Shown one piece after another: positions 63,340 through 64,000 of a stretch of DNA of 64,000 nucleotides. The stretch comes from Semisulcospira habei (lineage: Eukaryota; Mollusca; Gastropoda; Semisulcospiridae). Made by a program: the position numbers and the translations under genes. The DNA is taken from NCBI GenBank assembly GCA_036245525.1, contig BTPG01000004.1:158788944-158852943 (forward strand), written 5' to 3'. Each line of letters starts with the position of its first letter. The stretch's first letter is position 1. The notes under the pieces are model-generated. The model was not told where the DNA came from, searched no databases, and worked only from the letters and a program-made list of their open reading frames with translations.

Positions 63340-64000
63340 CTGCTTGAGGTGCTTTCTGTACAGCGTCCATGACTCACAGCCGTAGAGGAGTCTGTGGAGG
63401 ACTACTGCCTTGTAGACTTTGATCTTGGTGGAGAGCTTGACATTTCTGTTATTCAACACGTGAGTGCGCAGCGAACTGCGATTTCCTTGTCGATAATACA
63501 ATCAGAAGAGATGCTGCTCCCAAGGTACCTGAACTGGTCGTCAGTCTTCAGCTCCGTGCCTTCGATATACACTTGGGGGGGGGGGGGGGCTGGGCTCGTG
63601 CCTAGGGCTGATTGGTGCAGGACCTCGGTCGTGTTGAGACTGATAATGAGGCTAAACAGTCCGAGAAACTGTTGACGATGGTCTGGAGGTCAGACTCCGT
63701 GTGCGCCATCAGTGCACGGTCATTCGCAAACAGCGCCTCAAGGACCAGTCTCTCGATGGTCTTGGTCCTGGCGTTCAGTCGACGGAGGTCGAAGAGTGAG
63801 CCGTCTAGTCTGTACTTCAGGTACACACCCTTCTCACGGTGACGTATTGCATGGGTCAAGACACACGTGAAGAACAGGTTGAACATCATGGGGGCAAGAA
63901 CACAACCTTATTTGACACCGCTGGAAATGTCGAAGGGTGCGGATGTGTCGCCTACCAACTCCTACCATTCCATCATGGAAGAGGCGGATCATGTTGGTGA
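63340..64000 (-). pseudogene. LINE ORF2 reverse transcriptase, right of the Polinton insertion
   Basis: Minus strand, upstream half of the LINE split by the Polinton and running off the window. It shows DGSLFDLRRLNARTKT, EALFANDRALMAHTES (the catalytic FADD box is mutated to FAND), TEVLHQSALG, YLGS-like residues, and CESWTLYRKHLK just at the Polinton junction. It is broken by frameshifts. A G run at about 63571-63584 lies inside. The target duplication copy CTGCTTGAG is at 63340-63348. Confidence 0.85.

Overview
This window is animal nuclear DNA made almost entirely of nested mobile elements. I see no unambiguous single-copy host gene. Long GT, AT, ATT and CT microsatellites, several LINE clades side by side, SINE copies ending in CAATC repeats, Ty3/gypsy-like LTR elements and Polinton/Maverick elements suggest a marine invertebrate. 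A gastropod or other mollusc is my best guess, but that is inference from repeat style and not from a marker gene.

Layout. 1-2021 (-): 5' part of a LINE whose ORF1 carries a 2A-like peptide. 3115-4595: a 57-bp minisatellite of 26 units. 5187-7490 (+): an L2/CR1-like reverse transcriptase fragment split by a solo LTR (5962-6978) with a 5-bp target duplication. 7.5-14.2 kb: microsatellites, fold-back hairpins, a SINE, an inverted-arm repeat, a solo LTR (12414-13601) and two weak exon-like pieces. 14.19-18.72 kb (+): a nearly full LINE with an L1-type ORF1 and an endonuclease/RT ORF2. 18.73-23.88 kb (+): an L2/CR1-like LINE with an esterase-type ORF1. 23.99-25.2 kb: a satellite with GT blocks. 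25.35-26.27 kb: a Rex1/CR1-like LINE fragment. 26.27-37.33 kb: a decayed, internally deleted Polinton (copy 1) containing a young gag-protease-only LTR retrotransposon (26417-31537) and an RTE-like LINE insertion (35802-36831). 37.3-41.0 kb: an internally deleted LINE derivative and an RTE-like LINE split by a SINE. 41.6-44.5 kb: a gypsy-type gag-protease remnant whose gag holds two expanded tandem repeats.

45067-63339: a structurally complete Polinton/Maverick (copy 2, 18.27 kb). It has 109-bp terminal inverted repeats and a 9-bp direct repeat at its ends, and it lies inside a minus-strand LINE whose two halves flank it (44570-45066 and 63340-64000). It encodes a retroviral-type integrase, a protein-primed B-family DNA polymerase with an HNH/endonuclease VII-like motif, an A32-like packaging ATPase, a probable double jelly-roll major capsid protein, and several conserved proteins of unknown function, some with membrane segments. 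Polymerase, ATPase and capsid genes are on the minus strand; integrase and most accessory genes are on the plus strand. Many genes carry frameshifts or stops and a LINE interrupts the polymerase, so this copy is inactive, although several small genes are still open.

The most notable signals are: an ATAAAAATG-type start context, usually preceded by TTTGT, before most Polinton genes (a candidate late-promoter-like signal); the two Polinton copies with independent lesions; the 2A-like peptide joined to a hydrophobic segment in a LINE ORF1; an LTR retrotransposon with almost identical LTRs but a broken gag and no pol; and repeat expansions inside a gag gene.
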